A stretch of DNA of 5,205 nt from Candidatus Aminicenantota bacterium (GTDB taxonomy: Bacteria > Acidobacteriota > Aminicenantia > UBA2199): the NCBI GenBank assembly GCA_026393775.1, contig JAPKZM010000077.1, positions 1 to 5,205 on the forward strand, given 5' to 3'. The position numbers and the translations under genes were made by a program. Shown piece after piece: positions 1 to 5,082 of the stretch (position 1 is its first letter; each line of letters starts with the position of its first letter). The notes below the pieces were generated by a model, which had not been told where the DNA came from, did not search any database, and worked only from the letters and a program-made list of their open reading frames with translations.

Positions 1-141
1 GAGATGGTCATGCCCGGGGACAACGCCAACCTGGAGATCGAGCTGATCATGCCGATCGCCATGGAGAAAGGGCTGAAGTTCGCCATCCGCGAAGGCGGCC
101 GCACGGTCGGCGCCGGCAGCGTGACCGACATCATCGAGTAA
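1..141 (+). CDS. tuf: Elongation factor Tu, C-terminal end (partial, 5' end outside window)
   Basis: Reading from base 1 in frame 1 gives 46 residues ending in a TAA at 139-141. EF-Tu is the cytoplasmic GTPase that brings aminoacyl-tRNA to the ribosomal A site. The visible part is the end of the C-terminal beta-barrel (domain 3), recognised by the conserved runs EMVMPGDN, PIAMEKGLKFAIREGG and RTVGAG; the GTP-binding domain lies upstream of the window. The tail GAGSVTDIIE has Ser where many EF-Tus have Val (GAGVV), a small change. The gene sits only 10 bases before rpsJ, the common str-S10 junction in bacteria, and is probably co-transcribed with it. Identification is secure; whether the genome has a second tuf copy cannot be told. 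Confidence 0.97.
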   Translation, partial: EMVMPGDNANLEIELIMPIAMEKGLKFAIREGGRTVGAGSVTDIIE

Positions 142-142
142 A

Positions 143-147
143 AGGAG
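143..147 (+). promoter_or_regulatory. Ribosome binding site of rpsJ in the 10-base tuf-rpsJ gap
   Basis: AGGAG lies 4 bases before the rpsJ ATG at 152, immediately after the tuf stop codon. The spacer is short but the purine run AAAGGAGAG is strong. It fixes the rpsJ start, and it takes up almost the whole gap, so no leader RNA structure can fit there. Confidence 0.8.
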
Positions 148-151
148 AGCC

Positions 152-460
152 ATGTTAACCAAGATCAGAATCAAGTTAAAATCGTTCGACAACCGGGTGC
201 TGGACAAGTCAGCGGCGGAAATCGTCGCCAAAGCCAAAAGAACCGGTGCCATTATCACCGGTCCTATTCCCTTGCCGACAAAGATCGAGCGCTTTTGCGT
301 CCTCCGTTCTCCCAATACCGACAAGAAATCGCGCGAGCATTTCGAGCGCCGTTCACACGCCCGGTTGATCGAGATCCGCGAACACAACGACGACACGATT
401 TCCGAGTTGAAAAAAATGGATTTGCCCGCCGGCGTCGAGGTCGAGGTCAAATCCGTTTAA
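152..460 (+). CDS. rpsJ: 30S ribosomal protein S10 (NusE)
   Basis: S10 is a small-subunit head protein. In the family it also acts as NusE, pairing with NusB in antitermination and contacting NusG to couple transcription with translation. The 102-residue length is normal. Recognisable segments are IRIKLKSFD (5-13), AEIVAKAKRTGA (22-33), GPIPLPTK (37-44), the long ribosome-binding loop around 45-70 and the C-terminal MDLPAGVEVEVK (89-100). The start follows AGGAG at 143-147. Several positions that are usually conserved differ: FDNR where FDHR is usual, SPN (53-55) where SPH is usual, and ERRSHARL (65-72) where E-I/M-RTHKRL is usual. The reading frame is intact and flanked by normal neighbours, so this looks like lineage divergence rather than decay. 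The stop is followed 16 bases later by rplC. Confidence 0.97.
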   Translation: MLTKIRIKLKSFDNRVLDKSAAEIVAKAKRTGAIITGPIPLPTKIERFCVLRSPNTDKKSREHFERRSHARLIEIREHNDDTISELKKMDLPAGVEVEVKSV

Positions 461-476
461 ACAAGAAGGTGAAAAA

Positions 477-1097
477 ATGATACAAGGAATAATTGGCAAA
501 AAAATGGGCATGACGCAGGTGTTCACCGACGACGGTCGGGTGATCCCCGTGACCATGATCAAGGCCGCCTGCGTGGTGGTCCAGAAAAGGACCGCCGAAG
601 GCCAGAAAACAAAGGTCCAGCTCGGTTTTGTCGAGGACAAGCCGGTCAAGAACGTCTGCAAGCCGCAAAAGGGACATTTCGCCAAGGCCAAGGTGCCTCC
701 GACCCGAAAACTCCACGAGTTTTTTCTAAACGGTACCGAGATCAAGGTCGGCGATGCGGTCGGCGCCGATATCTTCGCGGAAAGCGAGATCGTCCGTGTG
801 CTGGGCACGACCAAGGGCAAAGGCTTCCAGGGCGCTGTCAAGCGCTGGGGATTTTCCGGCGGCCGCGCCACCCACGGTTCCATGTTCCACCGGGCCATCG
901 GCTCGGCCGGCAGCAACACCTACCCGGGCGAGGTCATCAAGGGCAAGCGCATGCCCGGCCGCATGGGGGGCGCGAGCAAAACCATCATGGGACTGGAAGT
1001 GGTCAAGGTTGACAAGGAAAGGAATTTGCTTCTGGTCAAGGGGGCCGTTCCTGGCTGCAAGAACAACTACCTTTATATTTTGAAGAATTCCTTTTAA
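477..1097 (+). CDS. rplC: 50S ribosomal protein L3
   Basis: L3 is a primary 23S rRNA-binding protein that starts 50S assembly and sends a long loop towards the peptidyl-transferase centre. The 206 residues match the bacterial length. Visible motifs are IIGKKMGMTQVF (5-16), KPQKGHFAKA (62-71), GTTKGKGFQGAVKRW (110-124), ATHGSMFHR (131-139), GKRMPGRMGG (156-165) and the C-terminal ERNLLLVKGAVPG. The start ATG at 477 is preceded by AGAAGGTGA in the 16-base gap after rpsJ. In the central loop, GSAGSNTYPGEV (142-153) has Thr148 where E. coli L3 has Gln150, the residue methylated by PrmB, so that modification is not expected at this site. A region of about 80 residues near the N-terminus (29-110) is more variable, as is usual for L3. 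Confidence 0.98.
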   Translation: MIQGIIGKKMGMTQVFTDDGRVIPVTMIKAACVVVQKRTAEGQKTKVQLGFVEDKPVKNVCKPQKGHFAKAKVPPTRKLHEFFLNGTEIKVGDAVGADIFAESEIVRVLGTTKGKGFQGAVKRWGFSGGRATHGSMFHRAIGSAGSNTYPGEVIKGKRMPGRMGGASKTIMGLEVVKVDKERNLLLVKGAVPGCKNNYLYILKNSF

Positions 1098-1109
1098 AGG
1101 AGAACAATC

Positions 1110-1730
1110 ATGGTCAAGATCAAGGTCAGAAACATTCAGAATAAGGAAGTCAGCGAATTGGAACTTCCTGAAAACATCTTTGACTACCCCTTGAAAGAAC
1201 ATTTGATCTATGAAGCGGTAAAAAATTACAATGCCAATCAGAGGCAAGGCACGGCTTGCACCAAGACCCGTTCCGAGGTCTCCGGCAGCGGCAAAAAACT
1301 CTGGAAGCAGAAAGGGACGGGCCGGGCCAGGATGGGCGCCATCCGCAGCCCGCTCTGGCGCAAGGGCGGTACGACGTTCGGTCCCAAGCCCCGCGATTAC
1401 TCCTATGCCATGCCCAAAAAGGCGCGCCGCAACGCCATCAAATCGGTTCTTTCGGAAAAGGTCAGGAACGACCGCCTTCTGGTTCTCGACGAACTAAAGC
1501 TGCACTCGAAAAAAACCAAGGATGCGCTCAAGACCCTGAGCAAGTTCGCGTTCGACAAGCTGCTGATCGTCGACAACAAGGACAATTCCGACTTGATGCT
1601 GTCCACGCGCAATATTCCCCATATCAAAGCCATCGATGTGGGCGAAATGAATATTTATGACTCGCTCAACTACAATTACATCATGCTTTCGGTCGCCGGG
1701 ATCAAAAGACTGATGGAGGTGCTCAAATGA
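1110..1730 (+). CDS. rplD: 50S ribosomal protein L4
   Basis: L4 binds 23S rRNA domain I early in assembly, and its extended loop lines the peptide exit tunnel. In E. coli it also represses its own operon, and some homologues affect RNase E. The 206-residue protein has the family signature: NANQRQGTACTKTRSEV (41-57), the tunnel loop KQKGTGRARMGAIRSPLWR (66-84), GPKPRDYSY (91-99) and the LSEK motif near 114-117. The globular C-terminal part (roughly 120-206) is less conserved. The start at 1110 follows AAGGAG at 1097-1102, which uses the last base of the rplC stop codon. The stop overlaps the rplW start by four bases (ATGA at 1727-1730), so translation is probably coupled. L4 autoregulation in this organism cannot be inferred from the protein alone. 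Confidence 0.98.
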   Translation: MVKIKVRNIQNKEVSELELPENIFDYPLKEHLIYEAVKNYNANQRQGTACTKTRSEVSGSGKKLWKQKGTGRARMGAIRSPLWRKGGTTFGPKPRDYSYAMPKKARRNAIKSVLSEKVRNDRLLVLDELKLHSKKTKDALKTLSKFAFDKLLIVDNKDNSDLMLSTRNIPHIKAIDVGEMNIYDSLNYNYIMLSVAGIKRLMEVLK

Positions 1731-2023
1731 AGCTGGAATACGCGGAAATGATTCTGGCGCCGCTGGTGACCGAAAAAACAACGGCTCTGAAGGACAAGCA
1801 AAGGCTGCTGTGCTTCAAGGTCCACCGCGCCGCCAATAAGATCCAGGTCAAGAAAGCGGTCGAGGAGCTTTTCAAGACCAAGGTGGAATGGGTGCGCATC
1901 CTCAATTACCAGGGAAAGGAAAAACGCCATGGACGCTACACGGGGCGCCGTGCCGCCTGGAAAAAAGCCTACGTCAAGCTGACCCCCGACGCCAAAATGC
2001 TTGAATATATCGAGGTGATCTGA
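1727..2023 (+). CDS. rplW: 50S ribosomal protein L23
   Basis: L23 sits at the peptide tunnel exit and is the docking site for trigger factor, SRP and the translocon. The 98-residue length is typical. Key segments are APLVTEKTTAL (11-21), ANKIQVKKAVEELF (36-49), KVEWVRILN (52-60) and GRYTGRRAAWKKAYV (69-83). Glu16 in VTEK aligns with E. coli Glu18, the residue known to contact trigger factor, so chaperone docking appears kept. The start codon lies inside the rplD end (ATGA overlap) and is served by GGAGGT at 1715-1720, 6 bases upstream and within rplD. The stop TGA shares one base with the rplB ATG (TGATG at 2021-2025). Confidence 0.97.
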   Translation: MKLEYAEMILAPLVTEKTTALKDKQRLLCFKVHRAANKIQVKKAVEELFKTKVEWVRILNYQGKEKRHGRYTGRRAAWKKAYVKLTPDAKMLEYIEVI

Positions 2024-2847
2024 TGGGCATCAAAACATTCAACCCGGTCACGCCTGGAATGCGTGGCCGCGCCGGCTATTCGTTCGAGGAATTGACCACT
2101 GACAAGCCCTATCGCAAGCTGCTGGTCTCCCTGCCCAAGCACGGCGGCCGCAACAACATGGGACGCATCTCGGTCCGCCACCACGGCGGGGGGCACAAGC
2201 GCCAGTATCGCATCATTGATTTCCGCCGCAACAAGCTGGAAGTGACTGGCGTGATCGAGACCATCGAATACGATCCCAACCGCACGCCGCGCATCGCTCT
2301 GGTCAAGTACCAGGATGGCGACCGGCGCTATATCCTGGCGCCGCTGGGGATCAAGGTCGGCGACCCGGTCATTTCCACCGCCGGCGAAGCGGAGATCCTG
2401 CCCGGCAACACGCTGCTGATAAAAAATATTCCCGTGGGCACCAATATTCACAACGTGGAAATGAGCATGGGCCGGGGCGGGCAAATCGCGCGCACGGCTG
2501 GCGCCTATGCCACGCTGATGGCCAAGGAAAACGAATATGCACTTTTAAAAATGCCGTCGGGCGAACTGCGCAAGATTCACATCAACTGCCGGGCAACCAT
2601 CGGCCAGCTTGGCAACGTCGAACGGGCCAACATCAAGATCGGCAAAGCCGGCCGCAACCGCTGGCTGGGCTGGCGCCCCCACGTGCGCGGCACGGTCATG
2701 AACCCGATCGATCATCCCCATGGCGGCGGCGAGGGCAAGACCAAGGGCGGTCGAAATCCGGTTACTCCCTGGGGCAAACCGACCAAGGGCTACAAGACCC
2801 GGCGCAACAAGCGCACCACGAAATTCATTGTGAAAAGGAGAGGGTAA
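2023..2847 (+). CDS. rplB: 50S ribosomal protein L2
   Basis: L2 is one of the most conserved ribosomal proteins. It binds 23S rRNA, is needed for subunit association and supports peptidyl-transferase activity. The 274-residue length is normal. The N-terminal OB-like part carries GGRNNMGRISVRHHGGGHKR (41-60) and YRIIDFRRN (62-70). The SH3-like part holds GRGGQIARTAG (150-160) and CRATIGQLGNVE (189-200). The C-terminal extension has GKAGRNRWLG (207-216), MNPIDHPHGGGEG (226-238) and PWGKPTKGYKTR (249-260). The His cluster at 231-233 corresponds to the region of E. coli His229, important for activity, and is intact. The start has a one-base overlap with the rplW stop and a GAGGTG site at 2012-2017. 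Nothing is odd in this gene. Confidence 0.99.
   Translation: MGIKTFNPVTPGMRGRAGYSFEELTTDKPYRKLLVSLPKHGGRNNMGRISVRHHGGGHKRQYRIIDFRRNKLEVTGVIETIEYDPNRTPRIALVKYQDGDRRYILAPLGIKVGDPVISTAGEAEILPGNTLLIKNIPVGTNIHNVEMSMGRGGQIARTAGAYATLMAKENEYALLKMPSGELRKIHINCRATIGQLGNVERANIKIGKAGRNRWLGWRPHVRGTVMNPIDHPHGGGEGKTKGGRNPVTPWGKPTKGYKTRRNKRTTKFIVKRRG
2836..2840 (+). promoter_or_regulatory. Ribosome binding site of rpsS inside the rplB end
   Basis: AGGAG, within AAAAGGAGAGGG, encodes part of the basic tail of L2 and lies 11 bases before the rpsS ATG at 2852. The spacing is on the long side, but the purine run continues to 2844, so closer pairing registers are possible. The downstream start region is very A/T-rich, which should keep the site unstructured. 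Confidence 0.65.
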
Positions 2848-2851
2848 ATAA

Positions 2852-3133
2852 ATGGGCCGATCATTAAAAAAAGGTGTCTATATTGATGCAAAATTGCTTA
2901 AAAAAGTCATTGAAACCAGGAATTCCGGGAAAAAAGAGATCATCAAGACCTGGTACCGGCGCTCCACCGTCATCCCGGAAATGGTCGGCATGACCATGGC
3001 GGTCCACAACGGCAGGAAATTCATCCCGATTTACATCACCGAGAACATGGTGGGATTGAAACTCGGCGAATTCGCCGAAACCAGAACGTTCCGCGGCCAT
3101 ACGTCGAAAGACAACAAAGCCGCCAAGGTGTAG
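2852..3133 (+). CDS. rpsS: 30S ribosomal protein S19
   Basis: S19 is a head protein of the small subunit that, with S13, contacts the A-site tRNA and the intersubunit bridge to the 50S. The 93 residues match the family. Signatures are GRSLKKGVYID (2-12), IIKTWYRRSTVIPEMVG (30-46), AVHNGRKFIPIYITENMVG (50-68), KLGEFAETRTFRGH (70-83) and the basic tail. Compared with the usual pattern, Phe57 stands where GR-K/Q-H has His, Leu69 where MVGHKLGEF has His, and Glu76 where APTRTF has Pro. His52 and His83 are kept. The ATG is 4 bases after the rplB stop. Codons 1-30 are markedly A/T-rich compared with the rest of the gene. The TAG stop forms part of the next ribosome binding site. Confidence 0.98.
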   Translation: MGRSLKKGVYIDAKLLKKVIETRNSGKKEIIKTWYRRSTVIPEMVGMTMAVHNGRKFIPIYITENMVGLKLGEFAETRTFRGHTSKDNKAAKV

Positions 3134-3138
3134 GAGGT
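3131..3138 (+). promoter_or_regulatory. Ribosome binding site of rplV containing the rpsS stop codon
   Basis: TAGGAGGT is nearly the full anti-Shine-Dalgarno complement and lies 5 bases before the rplV ATG at 3144. Its first three bases are the rpsS stop codon TAG, so ribosomes ending rpsS must stop on top of the rplV initiation site. This is one of the strongest sites in the window and should couple the two genes. Confidence 0.85.
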
Positions 3139-3143
3139 CGCTC

Positions 3144-3497
3144 ATGAGTGAAATCGCTGTGGCCAAAGGAAAATATTTGAAGATTTCCCCTCAGAAGAGC
3201 CAGTTGATCGTCAACCTGATCAAGGGCAAGGACGCCGGCGAAGCCTTGACCATCCTGAAGTTCTCCCGGCGCAAGAAAGCGGCCGGCATCGTGATGGACA
3301 TCCTGCGCTCGGCCATCGCCAACGCCCAGGTCAAGTTCCCGAACATCGACGTCGACAACCTCTACATCGCCAGGACCCATGTCGGCCAGGCGCCGTACCT
3401 GAAGCGTTTCCGGCCTGCGCCGCGCGGCCGGGCCATGCGCATCCTGAAACGCTATGCGCATATCAGTTTGTACTTAGACGAAAGGAAGGGGAAATAA
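3144..3497 (+). CDS. rplV: 50S ribosomal protein L22
   Basis: L22 contacts all 23S rRNA domains, and its beta-hairpin lines the narrow part of the peptide exit tunnel, where changes affect macrolides and nascent-chain stalling. The 117-residue length is normal. Visible parts are KYLKISPQKSQLIVNLIKGK (10-29), EALTILKFSRRKKAAGIV (33-50), LRSAIANAQ (54-62) and the hairpin LKRFRPAPRGRAMRILKRYAH (86-106). Deviations from the common pattern are Gln20 where S-x-x-K-x-R has Arg, and RYAHI (103-107) where RTSHI is frequent. The ATG at 3144 follows TAGGAGGT. The stop TAA overlaps the rpsC ATG by one base (TAATG at 3495-3499). Confidence 0.97.
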   Translation: MSEIAVAKGKYLKISPQKSQLIVNLIKGKDAGEALTILKFSRRKKAAGIVMDILRSAIANAQVKFPNIDVDNLYIARTHVGQAPYLKRFRPAPRGRAMRILKRYAHISLYLDERKGK

Positions 3498-4180
3498 TGG
3501 GACAGAAAACACATCCGTTCGGTTTTCGCTTGGGGTTCAACAAGGGCTGGCTCTCTTTGTGGTATGGCAAGGGACAGAATTACATCGACCAGTTCCACAC
3601 CGATATCCAGATCCGCAAGAGCGTCAAGGAAAAATACAAGCACGCCGGTATCGCCTCGATCGAAATCAAGAGGATCGCCGACACCATCCGCGTGCAGATC
3701 AACACGGCGCGGCCGGGCATCCTGATCGGCAAGGGCGGCTCGGGCGTCCAGGAACTGAAGAAGTTCATCAGCGGCATCACCAAGAAGACCATGGACAAGA
3801 TCCTGGTCGACGTCATCGAGATCCGCAACCCGGAACTGGTCGCGCAACTGATTGCCGAGGGCGTGGCCTTCCAGATCCAGCGCCGTATTTCCAACCGCCG
3901 CGCCATGCGCAAGGTGGTTGATTCGACCCTGCGCGCCGGGGCGACCGGGGTCAAGGTCAGGGTTTCCGGCCGTTTGGGCGGAGCCGAGATCGCCCGCGCC
4001 GAGTGGTACCTGGTGGGCAAGCTTCCGCTGCAGACGCTGCGGGCCGACATCGACTACGGCTTCACCGAAGCGTTCACCGACTACGGCCAGATCGGCATCA
4101 AGGTCTGGGTGTACTGCGGCGACAAGGAGAAGGAGCGCTACCGCAGGCAAGAGATCGAAATAGAAGAGAAAGGAGAATAG
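3497..4180 (+). CDS. rpsC: 30S ribosomal protein S3
   Basis: S3 lies at the mRNA entry channel and, with S4 and S5, gives the ribosome its mRNA helicase activity. The 227-residue length is normal. Order of parts: N-terminal MGQKTHPFGFRLGF (1-14), a type II KH domain whose GxxG loop is GKGG (78-81) in ARPGILIGKGG, then the C-terminal domain with NRRAMRK (133-139), VSGRLGGAEIARAEW (156-170), LRADIDYGFTEAFTDYG (181-197) and IKVWVYCG (201-208). Arg134, Arg135 and Arg138 align with the helicase residues Arg131, Arg132 and Lys135 of E. coli, so the basic patch is kept. The short tail ends in an acidic run (EIEIEEKGE), without the long extension of some phyla. The start shares one base with the rplV stop; AAGGAAGGGG at 3482-3491 is the ribosome binding site. 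Confidence 0.98.
   Translation: MGQKTHPFGFRLGFNKGWLSLWYGKGQNYIDQFHTDIQIRKSVKEKYKHAGIASIEIKRIADTIRVQINTARPGILIGKGGSGVQELKKFISGITKKTMDKILVDVIEIRNPELVAQLIAEGVAFQIQRRISNRRAMRKVVDSTLRAGATGVKVRVSGRLGGAEIARAEWYLVGKLPLQTLRADIDYGFTEAFTDYGQIGIKVWVYCGDKEKERYRRQEIEIEEKGE
4171..4175 (+). promoter_or_regulatory. Ribosome binding site of rplP inside the rpsC end
   Basis: AGGAG (within AAAGGAGA) lies 7 bases before the ATG at 4183. It decides the rplP start: the frame stays open upstream to 4003, but that extension overlaps rpsC and does not look like L16, whereas the product from 4183 begins MLMPAKVKHRK as the family does. Confidence 0.85.
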
Positions 4181-4182
4181 CC

Positions 4183-4608
4183 ATGTTAATGCCAGCGAAA
4201 GTCAAGCATCGGAAGGTTTTCCGGGGCAAACGCCGTGGCATTGCCACCAAGGGAAATAAATTGGAGTTCGGCGAGTTCGGCCTGCAGTCGATGGAGAACG
4301 ACTGGATCACCGCCAGGCAGATCGAGGCCGGCCGCATCGCCATCAACCGTTTCATCAAGCGCGGCGGCAAGCTGTGGATCCGCGTCTTCCCCTACAAGCC
4401 GGTCACCAAGAAACCGGTCGAGGTGCGCATGGGCAAGGGCAAGGGCGACCCCGAATTCTGGGTCGACGTCATCAAGCGCGGGCGCATTCTCTATGAGCTG
4501 GAAGGCGTCAACGAGACGGTGGCCAGGGAAGCCATGAAGCTGGCGCAGCGGAAACTGCCGATCAAGACCCGGTTCATTTCACGGCAGCAGATAGGAGCGG
4601 GACTATGA
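4183..4608 (+). CDS. rplP: 50S ribosomal protein L16
   Basis: L16 binds 23S rRNA near the A site, between the central protuberance and the L7/L12 stalk base, and helps late 50S assembly and tRNA placement. From 4183 the protein has 141 residues, close to the usual 136-145. Motifs are MLMPAKVKHRKVFRG (1-15), FGLQSMENDWITARQIEAGR (32-51), KLWIRVFPYKPVTKKP (63-78), RMGKGKGDPEFWV (82-94) and KLPIKTRFI (124-132). Arg82 in VRMGKGKG aligns with E. coli Arg81, which is hydroxylated in that species; whether it is modified here is unknown. Tyr71 replaces the more usual Asp in FPDKP. The gene starts 2 bases after the rpsC stop and ends in a four-base ATGA overlap with rpmC. Confidence 0.97.
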   Translation: MLMPAKVKHRKVFRGKRRGIATKGNKLEFGEFGLQSMENDWITARQIEAGRIAINRFIKRGGKLWIRVFPYKPVTKKPVEVRMGKGKGDPEFWVDVIKRGRILYELEGVNETVAREAMKLAQRKLPIKTRFISRQQIGAGL

Positions 4609-4811
4609 AGGTAAAAGAGATCAGAACCCTGGCGCACAGCGAGATCCAGAACAAGCTGGACGAGTTGAAGGAAAAGCTTTTCAAGCAGAAGTTTCAAAAA
4701 ACCCTGGGGCAGGCGGAAAGCCCCTACAAGATCAGACAAACCAAGCGAGACATTGCCCGATTAATGACAATACTGAAAGAAATGAGGTCCCAAGATGGAA
4801 AAGACGCCTAA
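4605..4811 (+). CDS. rpmC: 50S ribosomal protein L29
   Basis: L29 is a small two-helix protein at the rim of the peptide exit tunnel next to L23, and contributes to the docking area for SRP and trigger factor. The 68 residues fit the family. The pattern is MKVKEIRTL (1-9), a first helix rich in Lys, Glu and Leu (SEIQNKLDELKEKLFKQKFQ, 12-31), the turn around GQAESPYKIR (35-44) and a second helix with KRDIARLMTILKEM (47-60). The ATG lies in the rplP stop (ATGA) with TAGGAG at 4592-4597 inside rplP, 7 bases upstream. The C-terminal tail overlaps the rpsQ start by 17 bases, the longest overlap in the window. Confidence 0.96.
   Translation: MKVKEIRTLAHSEIQNKLDELKEKLFKQKFQKTLGQAESPYKIRQTKRDIARLMTILKEMRSQDGKDA
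4784..4788 (+). promoter_or_regulatory. Ribosome binding site of rpsQ inside rpmC
   Basis: GAGGT lies 6 bases before the ATG at 4795 and within the coding region of rpmC. It supports 4795 as the rpsQ start over the next in-frame ATG at 4831, before which only an A-rich stretch and no GGAGG-like site is seen. Confidence 0.7.
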
Positions 4812-5082
4812 GAAAGAAAAAAATGCCCGCATGCTGCAGGGCGTGGTGCTGTCAGCCAAGGCTGAAAAAACGGTTTCGGTAAGCGTGGAAAGGGTCGTCC
4901 TCCATCCCGTTTACAAGAAGATCATCAAGAAAAAGACGAGTTTCCTGGCTCACGATGAGGAAAAGAAATGCAAGCCGGGTGACCTGGTGACCATCAAATT
5001 GGTCCGGCCCATCAGCAAGAATAAACGCTGGCTGGTCATCCATGTGACCCAGATCACCCAAAAAGAAGAGGTGCCCCAATGA
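4795..5082 (+). CDS. rpsQ: 30S ribosomal protein S17
   Basis: S17 is an OB-fold primary binder of 16S rRNA helices 7 and 11 in the small-subunit body. From 4795 it has 95 residues, a little above the common 80-90 because of a Lys-rich N-terminus (EKTPKKEKNARM, 2-13) and a short Lys/Glu tail. Core motifs are LQGVVLSAKAEKTVSVSVER (14-33), HPVYKKIIKKKT (37-48), AHDEE (52-56), PGDLV (61-65) and RPISKNKRW (71-79). The GAGGT at 4784-4788 favours this start; using the ATG at 4831 would remove both the basic extension and the overlap with rpmC and give about 83 residues, so that alternative is not impossible. The stop overlaps the rplN start (ATGA at 5079-5082). Confidence 0.95.
   Translation: MEKTPKKEKNARMLQGVVLSAKAEKTVSVSVERVVLHPVYKKIIKKKTSFLAHDEEKKCKPGDLVTIKLVRPISKNKRWLVIHVTQITQKEEVPQ

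Noticed and set aside
94..102. Repeated GGCGGCCGC sequence in tuf, rplC (around 858-866) and rplB (around 2142-2150)
   Set aside because: In each place it encodes Gly-Gly-Arg in a conserved protein motif with G/C-ending codons, so the repeat is explained by coding.
461..476. Possible terminator or promoter in the gap between rpsJ and rplC
   Set aside because: The 16 bases hold a ribosome binding site and an A-run only, with no inverted repeat. No other gap in the window is longer.
295..480. A small + strand frame overlapping rpsJ and the rplC start
   Set aside because: It is an Arg-rich out-of-frame reading of rpsJ with no plausible start signal. Similar shadows lie at 754-1083, 1231-1497, 1256-1660, 3559-3921 and 3852-4163.
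2866..2872. In-frame A_AAA_AAA slippery heptamer in rpsS
   Set aside because: It encodes the conserved LKK of RSLKKG. A -1 shift would reach a TGA at 2884-2886 after four further codons, and I see no stimulatory structure in the A/T-rich sequence that follows.
3452..4150. A 232-residue open frame on the - strand opposite rpsC
   Set aside because: It is antisense to a clear rpsC, has no recognisable product or ribosome binding site, and long antisense frames are expected where G/C is favoured at third codon positions. The same holds for - strand frames at 353-919, 726-1247, 1969-2484 and 3580-4050.
4003..4182. A 60-codon N-terminal extension of rplP
   Set aside because: The frame is open upstream, but it overlaps rpsC, has no L16 similarity, and a good ribosome binding site and family-typical N-terminus occur at 4183.
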